This document shows positions 34,780 through 43,077 of a stretch of DNA of 64,000 nt, piece after piece (positions within the stretch are counted from its first letter, which is position 1; each line of letters starts with the position of its first letter). Below the pieces are notes generated by a model. That model saw only the letters and a program-made list of their open reading frames with translations. It did not search any database and had not been told where the DNA came from. The position numbers were made by a program, and so were the translations under genes. The stretch spans positions 1 through 64,000 of the forward strand of contig CAZOJI010000014.1 of NCBI GenBank assembly GCA_964580055.1, read 5' to 3'. This DNA is from JBDGYW01 sp964580055 (GTDB taxonomy: Bacteria; Gemmatimonadota; Gemmatimonadetes; Gemmatimonadales; GWC2-71-9).

Positions 34780-36369
34780 TCATGTATCAAGGATTTCTTC
34801 CACCTCCGCTCGGTCCAAATCCTGGATGAATGTGATGCCGCTAACGCTCTCTACCTCCCGAGTGAGAGATGCGATGTCGTCCCGGGTTATGTGACTCAGG
34901 TCGAACTTCCGGGAGCCACACATGAGCTGGCGCAGACCTTGAGCTAGTCGCTCGTAATAGGTGTAGAGCCCGATCGCCCCGGTCGGGAGCCGTTCGAACT
35001 CGTCGTCACCCAGCTCTTTTCGCAACTCGGCAGACGTCACGAAGATCTCGTCTTTGGATTTGCCAAAACGCTCAACGTATACGGGGAGTTCTTGTGAATC
35101 TATGGTCCGTCCGATGGTCTTTCCTACCATGGCGGCCGCAATGGGCGATCGCGCCATACCCACGAGCTTGACAAATGGGGCGCCCAGAGCCAGGCCCTTG
35201 AATATCTGATCCTCGAACGTGAACCCTCCGGCCACGGCTATGGCGGGGACATATTCGCCCCGGTCGGCCAGCTTTTTCGTGTATTCGTAAAGCAGAGAGT
35301 GGAGTTCGACCGGCGGCATGCCCCACTCGTTCATCATCCGCCAAGGGCTCATACCGGTACCGCCGCCCGCGCCATCCACCGTGAGAAGATCGATCTTGTA
35401 CTTGGATGAGAACTTCACCGCCCTCGCCAGGTCGGCTGGACGGTAAGCTCCCGTCTTCAGGAACACGTATTTGGCGCCTGCCTTACGCAGCTCTTCTGCG
35501 CGCTGCGCGAACGATTCCTCGGTGACCATGCCGATTCGAGAGTGTCGTTCGAATTCCTTGAAAGCGCCTTTCTCGAAAGCCTCGATGACCACGGGATCGG
35601 TAGGATTCGGCAGGACCACGTACCCTCGTTTGTATAATAGCTGAGCCTTCTCGAGGTCTGTGATCTTGACTTCTCCGCCGATGTTCTTCGCGCCCTGGCC
35701 CCATTTCAGCTCCACGACCTCTACGCCGAGCTCTTGGATAGCGTATTCCTGGACCCCGAGCCGCGTATCTTCCACGTTGCCCTGGAGGATGATTGCACCG
35801 TAGCCATCTCGCTGATGATCCTGGTACAGCTTCACCCTCCTGTGCAGATCCACCGTCTTCAGGATCTTGCCGTTCTCCAACACGGCTTCCGTGTCCATGC
35901 CGACTACGTTCTCGCCGATTGTCAGGCCCGTTCCCGCCAGCGCCGAGCCGATGGCCAGGCCCTCCCAGTTGTTCTTGGCGATGTTGGTCGAACCTATGCC
36001 GGGTATGATCCACGGTAGCCGAAACTTCAGGCCGTTGTCGTGCCCAAAGTGAACCTCCAGGTTCACGTTGGGGAAGATCGCCTTGTCGGAATCCGCTTCG
36101 ATCCCATGTGCACCAACCGCGGTACCCATGATGTTGAAGTGCGAGTAATCGACCGGATATACCTTCTCCGAGGCGGTGGTGATGACCCCAAACGGCTGTG
36201 GATAAATAACCTCGTGTCCCCGATAGGCGGATTTGCCGATCTCACACATCCCGATACAACCATCCACGCAAGTGACGCACATGCCGGAGTTGGGGGTCAC
36301 CGACCCCTCCGTCCGGTTCTTGGTCAGCGTCGCCGCGGAAGAATTAACCCTTGATAGTGTCTGCGACAT
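34780..36369 (-). CDS. Glutamate synthase-like FMN-binding protein
   Basis: The product is about 529 aa. It matches the FMN/synthase domain of GltB, with LLTVDGAGGGTGMSPWR, VAGGFTFEDQIFKGLALGAPFVKLVG and MARSPIAAAMVGKTIG. It lacks the glutaminase domain, and I do not see the usual C-x5-C-P-x-G iron-sulfur segment after the FMN site. The N-terminus instead has CVTCVDGCIGMCEIG, which could hold a cluster. ATG 36369 is preferred because AAAGGAG precedes it at good spacing; an in-frame ATG at 36393 has poor spacing. It overlaps the NuoG-like gene by 26 nt. True glutamate synthase activity is doubtful; a flavin-dependent transfer role tied to the GltD-like module at 37-40 kb is possible. Confidence 0.75.
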   Translation of the reverse strand: MSQTLSRVNSSAATLTKNRTEGSVTPNSGMCVTCVDGCIGMCEIGKSAYRGHEVIYPQPFGVITTASEKVYPVDYSHFNIMGTAVGAHGIEADSDKAIFPNVNLEVHFGHDNGLKFRLPWIIPGIGSTNIAKNNWEGLAIGSALAGTGLTIGENVVGMDTEAVLENGKILKTVDLHRRVKLYQDHQRDGYGAIILQGNVEDTRLGVQEYAIQELGVEVVELKWGQGAKNIGGEVKITDLEKAQLLYKRGYVVLPNPTDPVVIEAFEKGAFKEFERHSRIGMVTEESFAQRAEELRKAGAKYVFLKTGAYRPADLARAVKFSSKYKIDLLTVDGAGGGTGMSPWRMMNEWGMPPVELHSLLYEYTKKLADRGEYVPAIAVAGGFTFEDQIFKGLALGAPFVKLVGMARSPIAAAMVGKTIGRTIDSQELPVYVERFGKSKDEIFVTSAELRKELGDDEFERLPTGAIGLYTYYERLAQGLRQLMCGSRKFDLSHITRDDIASLTREVESVSGITFIQDLDRAEVEEILDT

Positions 36370-37096
36370 TGCGGTCAGCTCCTTTATGCTCATGGTCCTT
36401 TGTTATCGACTCCGATTGTTTGTCCGTCACGATCTCACAAGCCACACAGGGATCCATGTAGCACATCATGTCGTCGTACGGGTCTCTTTCAACACAGGGC
36501 GGGGAGAGGTTCGCACACCCGCCGCAGATCGCCTTTTCCGGCTGGTTGTACGTGCAACGCAGGGTGCAAGCCGGGCATACGTACATGCATCCCCCGCAAA
36601 GCCGGCATTGCTCCGACTTGACGTCGAAGGGCGTACCGATACTGCGGTTTTCTCCTCGCCCCCGGAATCCGATGGCCTTGGCCATCATCTGCTCTTCGCA
36701 CATGCGGACGCAGAGCCCGCAAAGGATGCAGTCCTCGTATTCCTGTTTGAATCGCTGAGTGCGGATTTCGTGCGCGGCCGCGAGATCCTGAATCACCTTG
36801 GACTGGGGGCACGACGCCAGCAGAAGCTCCAGTATCATTTTGCGCGCTTTGAGTACCCTGGAGGATGCGGTCCTGACTTTGAGACCCTCCTGGACGGGGT
36901 GCGTACATGAAGTCACGAGCTTCGTCTTCTCACCCTCCCCGATCTCGACAACGCATAGTCGGCAGGCACCGTACGGCGATAGCCCTTCCATGTGACAGAG
37001 CGTGGGAATGGGGAAGCCCAAGAACTGAGCCGCCTCCAAGAGCGTCGTCCCTTCCTCAACAGATGCTTCCAATCCGTTCATTGTCAGTGTTATCAC
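36344..37096 (-). CDS. bamI: NuoG N-terminal-like iron-sulfur protein (BamI-like)
   Basis: The product is 250 aa. It has an N-terminal [2Fe-2S] ferredoxin domain with GACRLCVVEIGEG and a CTHP cysteine, then CILCGLCVRMCEEQ (residues ~123-136) and CRLCGGCMYVCPACTLRC (~160-177). Further cysteines near 190-225 (CGGC, CYMDPCVAC) complete it. This is the N-terminal half of NuoG/HydA-type subunits without a catalytic domain, as in BamI. The GTG start overlaps the NuoF-like stop (GTGA). With NuoF- and NuoE-like proteins it would pass NADH electrons to BamDEF. Confidence 0.82.
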   Translation of the reverse strand: MITLTMNGLEASVEEGTTLLEAAQFLGFPIPTLCHMEGLSPYGACRLCVVEIGEGEKTKLVTSCTHPVQEGLKVRTASSRVLKARKMILELLLASCPQSKVIQDLAAAHEIRTQRFKQEYEDCILCGLCVRMCEEQMMAKAIGFRGRGENRSIGTPFDVKSEQCRLCGGCMYVCPACTLRCTYNQPEKAICGGCANLSPPCVERDPYDDMMCYMDPCVACEIVTDKQSESITKDHEHKGADRNVADTIKG

Positions 37097-40000
37097 GCTG
37101 TCTGCCTCCCGTCTTCCCTTTCCTTGGGATTTTCACCATCTCCAACGGCAGTGAACTCCAGGTCGCAGCGAAGGCATCTGAGCGCTTCGCGCCGAGCCTC
37201 TGCCGGGGACAGAGTCACCTCAACCTCGGCGAAGTTCCGTCGCCGCCACTCTGCCGGAGCACGTGGTGTCTCGGCGCGTGCACCCTGCAAAGCTCCGTCA
37301 TCCTGAATCGGCTCCACGTACGTCCGTGGCAGACTAGGAGTGATCGGTTGGAGCAGAGTCTCTTCCTTGAGAAACCGCTCGATAACCGTCGCGGCGCGCT
37401 TTCCGTCCGCAATGGCCTCGACCACCGTATTGGGCCCCCGCACCACGTCTCCAGCGGCGAAGACACCTTCGCGGCTGGTCTGCATAGTCGTGGGATTCGC
37501 CTGCACGGTATTCCACCGCGTGATCTCCAGCCTGCTGGACCGAGCTGGAGTTACCGCGTCGATGCCCGAGTCTTCGCCGATCGCTACGATCAGCGTATCG
37601 AGATCGACGACGTGCTCCGTTCCCTCCTTCGGTACCGGCCGACGGCGTCCGCTCTCATCGGCATCGCCAAGCTCGTTACGAATGCATTCCAAGCCTGCTA
37701 GCCGGCCGTTCTCGCTAATGATCCTGACGGGCGACACCAGCGTTTCTATGCGGACGCCCTCTTGATCCGCAGCCTCGATCTCCTCTTCGAAGGCCGGCAT
37801 CTCGTCTCGCGTCCGCCGGTACAGGATGGTGACGCTTTCCACCTCATTGAGGCGTAGCGCCATTCGAGCAGCATCAATGGCGGAGTTACCGCCTCCGATG
37901 ATCCCCACGTGTCCTTTCGCCAGCCGCTGTTCGTTCAGGTTATAGGACTTGAGGAAATCGATCGAGGGATAGACTCCTTGGACGTCCTCGTTCTCCAAAC
38001 GCAGCGGCTTGCTCTTGTGAGCCCCGATGGCGAGGAGAACGGCGCCGAACCCGTCGGCAAGCAATGAGTCGATATCAAAATCACGACCCAACATCTTACC
38101 ACACTTCAAGGTGACGTTTTCATCGAGCAGCGAATCGATCTCCTTTTCGATGATCTCGCGGGGCAGACGATACGAGGGTATCGCACACGTCAGCATTCCC
38201 CCCGGTTCTTGCTCAGCCTCGAAGATGTCAACTCTGCAGCCCTTGAGAGATAGGCAATGGGCCGCGGTGAGACCGGCCGGTCCTGCACCGATCACGGCTA
38301 CTCTAGGTGGCTTGTCGTTGGGCCATTCCTCCCTCGGCGGCGTGTACGATGAGGGCTCTATTCGGTCGGTAATGAACCTCTTCAGGGCCCGGATCGCCAC
38401 CGGACTGCCACCGGTAGCACCAGCGCGGCATTTCTCCTCGCACGGATGGTGACATACTCGAGCACAAACGGACGGGAATGGATTGGGTTTCCGTATTGCC
38501 TGGTATGCCTCTTCATATTCTCCCCGACTGATGTGGGCCACGTAGCGCCAAGCCTCGGTCCCCAGAGGGCACGCCGCTTGGCATGGAGCCCCAACCAGAT
38601 CTTTGCAAACGAGAGCGTCGCAGCGTTTCTCAATTATATGCCGCTCGTACTCTCCTCGGAAATACCGTAGCGTGCTCAGTACCGGATTCGGTGCCGATTG
38701 TCCTAAGCCGCACATCGTCGTGTCCGCCACCACATGGGCGAGCTGCTCTAGCAGGTCCAAATCCTCCAAGGTCGCCTTGCCCTTGGTGACGTCATCGAGG
38801 ATCTCGTACATGCGCTGTGTGCCCTTACGACATGTGAAGCACTTGCCACAAGACTCATCCTTGAGGAAGCGCATGAAGTACTTGGCCACATCCACCATAC
38901 AGGTGTCTTCGTCCATGACGATCATGCCTCCCGACCCCATGATAGAGCCGGCTTCCACGAGGCTGTCGTAGTCGATAGGCAGATCGAACATGCGGGCGGG
39001 TATGCATCCGCCGGATGGCCCACCTGTCTGCACCGCCTTTATCTTCGCCTTACCCGATGGACCGCCGCCGATGTCGTAGACCACCTCTGAGATCTTGATG
39101 CCGAGCGGCACCTCCACGAGTCCCGTGTTCTTGATCTTGCCCACGAGAGAAAAAATCTTTGTGCCAGTATTCCCGGCGACGCCGATCTTCGAGTACGCAT
39201 CAGCGCCCCTATCGATGACCACCGGGACGTTCGCGAGAGTCTCCACGTTGTTGATGCAGGTCGGATGCCCGCCAATTCCCTTCTCAATAGGGTAAGGCGG
39301 ACGTTGTCGCGGCTCACCGATGAAGCCCTCGACGGATCGGATTAGCGCCGTCTCCTCGCCGCATACGAAAGCGCCAGCCCCGCGCACGATCTGAATGTCG
39401 AAATCGTTCCCGGTGCCCAGAATGTTCGTGCCCAGGATTCCCATGTCACGAGCTTGGCGAAGTGCAATGGTGGTGTGTTTGATGGCCAGCGGGTACTCGC
39501 TCCGCACGTAAATCAGCCCCTGGGTCGCTCCAATTGCGATCCCGCCGATAATTAGCCCCTCGATGATGGCGTGTGGATTGCCCTCCAAGAGGCTGCGATC
39601 CATGTATGCGCCGGGATCACCTTCGTCGGCATTGCAAACGATGTACTTCTGCTCGTTTCCGTTCCCCGAAGCCCGGGCTAGCTCCCATTTCCTTCCCGTG
39701 GGGAAACCGGCTCCACCTCGGCCGCGGAGACCCGACTTCTTGACCTCCTCGACGATCCAGCCGGGATCGAGATTAGCGAAGACTTTCTGAGTAGCCGCAT
39801 AACCACCCCGCTCGATGTAGTTGAAGATTCGAATGGGATCCAACTTCTCGTTGTTTCCGAGGATGATGCGCTTCTGCTTCTTGAAGAACGGAATGTCGTC
39901 TTGAGCGTGGTACTGCCTGCGGTCGTGCGGATCCCTGTAAATGAGCCCTTCGTCTACAAAGCCACCCACAGCAGCCTCGATCACGCGTGGGACATCTTCC

Positions 40001-40281
40001 ATCTTGAGCTGGGGATAGAGATGTCTTCCAGGTTCTACCAGGATGAAGGGATCCATCTCGCAGAACCCCTGGCACCCCGTAACCCGCAGCCCGACCTTTG
40101 TCTGCAGGCCACGGTCCAAAATGTACCGTTTGATGATCCTCAGAATATCGTTCGAACCGCTCGCCTGTCCCCCAGTTCCAGCGCAAACGACCAGGGTGGT
40201 CCTGTCGTATTGAAATCTCTTGTCGTCCTGAACGCGCTGGCAGAACTCGACAAACTCTCTAACTGATGACAGCCTGCTCAC
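37093..40281 (-). CDS. bamH: NuoF-GltD fusion, NADH/NAD(P)H flavoprotein (BamH-like)
   Basis: The product is 1062 aa. Residues ~1-85 form a thioredoxin-like ferredoxin with CAGTGG and VTGCQGFCEMDP. Residues ~130-560 are NuoF: GLRGRGGAGFPTGRKW (FMN/NADH), CNADEGDPGAYMDR, AGAFVCGEETALI and the 4Fe-4S ligands CGKCFTCRKG. Residues ~590-1040 are a GltD/NfnB-like module: CQAACPLG, CARVCHHPCEEKC, VAVIGAGPAGLTAA (FAD), GIIGGGNSAIDAA (nucleotide) and GVFAAGDVV. So one polypeptide has two pyridine-nucleotide sites. Start GTG 40281 has AAGGGGTG upstream; the longer in-frame extension to 40395 would overlap nuoE. This may couple NADH and NADPH pools in the benzoyl-CoA reductase input module. Confidence 0.88.
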   Translation of the reverse strand: MSRLSSVREFVEFCQRVQDDKRFQYDRTTLVVCAGTGGQASGSNDILRIIKRYILDRGLQTKVGLRVTGCQGFCEMDPFILVEPGRHLYPQLKMEDVPRVIEAAVGGFVDEGLIYRDPHDRRQYHAQDDIPFFKKQKRIILGNNEKLDPIRIFNYIERGGYAATQKVFANLDPGWIVEEVKKSGLRGRGGAGFPTGRKWELARASGNGNEQKYIVCNADEGDPGAYMDRSLLEGNPHAIIEGLIIGGIAIGATQGLIYVRSEYPLAIKHTTIALRQARDMGILGTNILGTGNDFDIQIVRGAGAFVCGEETALIRSVEGFIGEPRQRPPYPIEKGIGGHPTCINNVETLANVPVVIDRGADAYSKIGVAGNTGTKIFSLVGKIKNTGLVEVPLGIKISEVVYDIGGGPSGKAKIKAVQTGGPSGGCIPARMFDLPIDYDSLVEAGSIMGSGGMIVMDEDTCMVDVAKYFMRFLKDESCGKCFTCRKGTQRMYEILDDVTKGKATLEDLDLLEQLAHVVADTTMCGLGQSAPNPVLSTLRYFRGEYERHIIEKRCDALVCKDLVGAPCQAACPLGTEAWRYVAHISRGEYEEAYQAIRKPNPFPSVCARVCHHPCEEKCRAGATGGSPVAIRALKRFITDRIEPSSYTPPREEWPNDKPPRVAVIGAGPAGLTAAHCLSLKGCRVDIFEAEQEPGGMLTCAIPSYRLPREIIEKEIDSLLDENVTLKCGKMLGRDFDIDSLLADGFGAVLLAIGAHKSKPLRLENEDVQGVYPSIDFLKSYNLNEQRLAKGHVGIIGGGNSAIDAARMALRLNEVESVTILYRRTRDEMPAFEEEIEAADQEGVRIETLVSPVRIISENGRLAGLECIRNELGDADESGRRRPVPKEGTEHVVDLDTLIVAIGEDSGIDAVTPARSSRLEITRWNTVQANPTTMQTSREGVFAAGDVVRGPNTVVEAIADGKRAATVIERFLKEETLLQPITPSLPRTYVEPIQDDGALQGARAETPRAPAEWRRRNFAEVEVTLSPAEARREALRCLRCDLEFTAVGDGENPKEREDGRQTA

Positions 40282-40318
40282 AGCAACACCCCTTAGCGAT
40301 AAGTGTCCTAAGTCAACC

Positions 40319-41170
40319 TCAATCCAACGGGACGCCGCCCAGGTCCAGCATGTGGCCACGACAGCCTCGACGGGAGCAGATCTGCACCACACCACCCCCG
40401 CGCACGATCATTGGCACCATTGGCGCGCCACACTCACTGCAACGGCCTCCGCCGATCAGTTCTGCGTGGCAGTGCGGGCAGAACAGCTGAACGATCTCAT
40501 CGATGGGGATGTCGTACTCTGAAGCCACCTTGTAGCTGCCATACAGGCTCGAAAGAGCCAGCCAGCCGTGTCTGTGGCCGAACGACACTGTCACACGAAT
40601 CGAAGGGTGACCGTCGATAATGTGCTCGGAGTCCATCAAGCTGTGATTGCAACGGGCGCAACTCACTTCCACAGGGAAGACGCGATCATCCGTCTCGGTC
40701 TCTACCATGTCGAGGCCTGCGCGCGTCTCCTCGATTACCTGCTTGACCTTGGAGGTCGTAACCTTGGAGTAATAGTGGCCGTCCGCCACTACCACGGGAC
40801 CCAAGGCACAGGCTCCCAGACAGTTGACGGTCTCCAGGGAGAAATCTCTGTCGGGCGTCGTCTCGCCCGATCGGATACCCAACGCATCTTGGAAAGCCTC
40901 CGCGATCCTGGGACCACCATGAACGTGGCATGCAGTACCCAAACAGACGGAAATGAGATGTTTGCCTCGGGGCTTCAGGCTGAACGCCTTGTAAAACGTG
41001 GCTACACCGTAGACGTCCACCAGTGAGCGTCCGGTCTGTGCGGCGATCTTCTTCAGTTCATCCTCAGGGAGATAGCCATACTTCGCCTGAAGCTGCTCCA
41101 GTACGCTGATGAGTCCTACTTGACCGCTGTCAGCTTCCTCGACGAGAGTTCCAGCTTGGTCCGGTTTCAT
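40319..41170 (-). CDS. bamG: NuoE-like subunit with C-terminal zinc-ribbon extension (BamG-like)
   Basis: The product is 283 aa against about 160 for plain NuoE. The NuoE part has YGYLPEDELKKIA and the [2Fe-2S] ligands in CLGTACHVHGG and CLGACALGPVVV (residues ~90-145). The extra ~115 residues contain CARCNHSL, FCPHCHAELIGGGRCSECG and ICSRRGC, which look like zinc-ribbon or extra metal sites. ATG 41170 is preferred: the upstream frame crosses the preceding small gene and reads as Arg-rich sequence. It is followed after 37 nt by the NuoF-like gene. It forms the NADH-linked electron-entry module. Confidence 0.85.
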   Translation of the reverse strand: MKPDQAGTLVEEADSGQVGLISVLEQLQAKYGYLPEDELKKIAAQTGRSLVDVYGVATFYKAFSLKPRGKHLISVCLGTACHVHGGPRIAEAFQDALGIRSGETTPDRDFSLETVNCLGACALGPVVVADGHYYSKVTTSKVKQVIEETRAGLDMVETETDDRVFPVEVSCARCNHSLMDSEHIIDGHPSIRVTVSFGHRHGWLALSSLYGSYKVASEYDIPIDEIVQLFCPHCHAELIGGGRCSECGAPMVPMIVRGGGVVQICSRRGCRGHMLDLGGVPLD

Positions 41171-41202
41171 GCCGTGTCTTCCTCGATTCGTTCTCTGCGA
41201 CT

Positions 41203-41400
41203 TCAGATCTCTTCCATGTACTCTTCGCAATGCCACACGCCTCCCTCCGACTGCGGCAGAAGGCAAGTGTGACGATTTGCGCAGTTCGTGCACAAACCTT
41301 TGCACTGACTGTCATTCTCCTCCCGGCGTTCTTGCCTCGTCCGATCGGCAAGAGACTCATCATTGCCTTGGTCCCGAGATCCGAAGGGATAGTTCCCCAT
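41203..41400 (-). CDS. Small cysteine-rich protein, 65 aa
   Basis: The ATG at 41400 has GAGG about 8 nt upstream, and the gene ends 32 nt before the NuoE-like start. The C-terminal half carries CKGLCTNCANRHTC and then GGVWHCEEY: five cysteines spaced as a possible metal or Fe-S site. I recall similar short proteins with a C-x2-C-x4-C and GGVWHCEEY ending beside NADH-dependent iron-sulfur operons of anaerobes, but I know no function. It is the first gene of the ~13-kb minus-strand unit, directly after the sigma-54-type promoter. Confidence 0.78.
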   Translation of the reverse strand: MGNYPFGSRDQGNDESLADRTRQERREENDSQCKGLCTNCANRHTCLLPQSEGGVWHCEEYMEEI

Positions 41401-41484
41401 CTATGTCCTCGATGAATGAGCTTCATTGCAATTTGCGGTTATTCAATAGCCGTGCCTGCGGCGCTAAGCACCGGCGCTGTGACG

Positions 41485-41498
41485 GCAAATGGAAACCC
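41485..41498 (-). promoter_or_regulatory. Candidate sigma-54 promoter of the bamG-I/ATP-grasp unit
   Basis: On the minus strand GG (41498-41497), eight bases and then TTGC (41488-41485) give the invariant -24/-12 core with exact spacing. The CAC part of the -24 box is not conserved. The start would be near 41473, about 73 nt before the 65-aa gene. A second weaker match, at 41442-41457, has GA in place of GC at -12. Confidence 0.5.
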
Positions 41499-41546
41499 CA
41501 AGCGCTAAATCGTTGAACTACAGTATGTTATGCAGTAGACACATCG

Positions 41547-41563
41547 TGATGCCAACGGCATCA
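41547..41563. promoter_or_regulatory. Perfect palindrome, candidate enhancer site for the NtrC-type regulator
   Basis: TGATGCC-AAC-GGCATCA, two perfect 7-bp arms. It lies about 50-65 bp upstream of the -24 box and between the regulator gene and its presumed target, which is the expected place for an activator site of a sigma-54-dependent regulator. Confidence 0.5.
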
Positions 41564-41691
41564 GAGGTGGGGGCAAATCCTCAGGGCGGGGACAAGGGTG
41601 TGGCGCATCTTGCCCCGGCGGGGAGAAAAGTACCACTCAAAACTACTTTCCTTGCCGCCTTCGAAGAGCTTTCCCAGAGATCGTCAGTGGC

Positions 41692-43077
41692 CTAGTCAAC
41701 GGCGGGCGAGGGGCTTTGCGATCCATCAGCATTGCCTGCTTCCAATCGCTTGGTTCGTTCGCGCAAGGTCTTACGATCTATGCCGAGTATGCCGGCTGCG
41801 CGGGTCTTGTTGCCACCCACCGATGCGAGCACGTTTCGAATGTGCTCCGCCTCTACCTCGGCAAGAGTCCGGTGCAATCCCGATTCTCGTACTCCTGCGT
41901 AGCGCATCAAGGCAGGCAAGTCAGGTCCGTCGATCACATCAGAGTCCGTCATCACCACAACGCTGCGCACGACGTTCTGCAGCTCGCGAACGTTGCCGGG
42001 CCAGGTATAATTCCTCAGCATCTCGAGAGCTTTGTCGGTGAATCGGGGCTGGGGCTTTTCCGCCTCCGCCGAGAATTCTCGCGCGAAGTGGTTGGCCAGG
42101 AGAAGTATATCCTCTCCTCGGTCCTGAAGCGGTGGGATGACGATCTCGATGACGTTCAACCGGTAGTAGAGATCTTCCCGAAAACTGCCTTTCTTGACGA
42201 GTGTGAGTAGATCCTTGTTAGTCGCCGCGAGTATCCTGACGTTGACCTTTCGAGACTGAGTGGAGCCCACCATGCATATTTCCTTCTCTTGCAGGACTCG
42301 CAGCAGTTTCACCTGCATAGCGAGACTGGTTTCGCTGACTTCGTCCAGGAATATGGTGCCGCCGTCCGCAGTCTGGAAAAAACCGGCACGTGATTCCACC
42401 GCACCCGTGAAGGCACCCTTGACATAGCCGAAAAGCTCGCTCTCCAGTAGAGTCTCAGGTATGCCGCCGCAGTTGACCGGCACGAACGGCGCCGATGCCT
42501 TTTTGCTACTGTAATGAATCGCCCGGGCCACCAGCTCTTTGCCCGTGCCACTCTGGCCGGCAATCAAGACCGTGGCAGGGGTGTTGGCCGCTTTTCCGAT
42601 TGCATTGAAGACCCGGTTCATGGGCTCCGATTCGCCGAGCAGCCCGTACCGGGATTTGATTGTCTGTGGCATTCGGTCCTGAGTGGCGAGACGCAATCTG
42701 AGTTTTTCCAGTGCCCTCCCCACTGCCGCATATAGCTCCTCATCTGTGAAGGGCTTGGTGAGATACTCTTCAGCTCCGGCTTTGATTGCGTCGACCGCAC
42801 CATCCACAGTTGCGTACCCGGTTATCATCATTACTTCCGTGTTCTTCAAATTCTCCCGGACGTAGCGGATCAGATCCATCCCGGACATCCCCGGCATCTT
42901 CAGATCGGTGATTACCAAATCGATTGGTGTATCGTCCAAGATCCTGATAGCTTCGGCGACACCGGGTACCGACAACACCTCGTAGCCCTCCGAACTGAGG
43001 TTTCGTTCGACCATTTCCAACGTTGCTGGGGAGTCGTCGACGATCAAGATGCGTTCCTTTTCAACCCTGTTCTTCAT
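41692..43077 (-). CDS. Sigma-54-dependent NtrC-family response regulator (BamW-like)
   Basis: The product is 461 aa. The receiver (residues ~9-122) has VDDSP, the acceptor Asp in VITDLKMPG and KPFTDEE. The AAA+ domain (~140-370) has Walker A GQSGTGKELVARAIH, GAFTGA for sigma-54 contact, the Walker B region GGTIFLDEV and WPGNVRELQN. The C-terminal helix-turn-helix has NKTRAAGILGIDRKTLRERTK. GTP/ATP hydrolysis opens sigma-54 promoters. It overlaps the histidine kinase gene by four bases. The two-component pair is reminiscent of BamVW described for Geobacter. The target is probably the adjacent ~13-kb operon, given the promoter and palindrome in between. Confidence 0.92.
   Translation of the reverse strand: MKNRVEKERILIVDDSPATLEMVERNLSSEGYEVLSVPGVAEAIRILDDTPIDLVITDLKMPGMSGMDLIRYVRENLKNTEVMMITGYATVDGAVDAIKAGAEEYLTKPFTDEELYAAVGRALEKLRLRLATQDRMPQTIKSRYGLLGESEPMNRVFNAIGKAANTPATVLIAGQSGTGKELVARAIHYSSKKASAPFVPVNCGGIPETLLESELFGYVKGAFTGAVESRAGFFQTADGGTIFLDEVSETSLAMQVKLLRVLQEKEICMVGSTQSRKVNVRILAATNKDLLTLVKKGSFREDLYYRLNVIEIVIPPLQDRGEDILLLANHFAREFSAEAEKPQPRFTDKALEMLRNYTWPGNVRELQNVVRSVVVMTDSDVIDGPDLPALMRYAGVRESGLHRTLAEVEAEHIRNVLASVGGNKTRAAGILGIDRKTLRERTKRLEAGNADGSQSPSPAVD

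Noticed and set aside
41442..41457. Alternative sigma-54 site upstream of the 65-aa gene
   Set aside because: The -12 dinucleotide is GA instead of GC; the site at 41485-41498 has the intact core.
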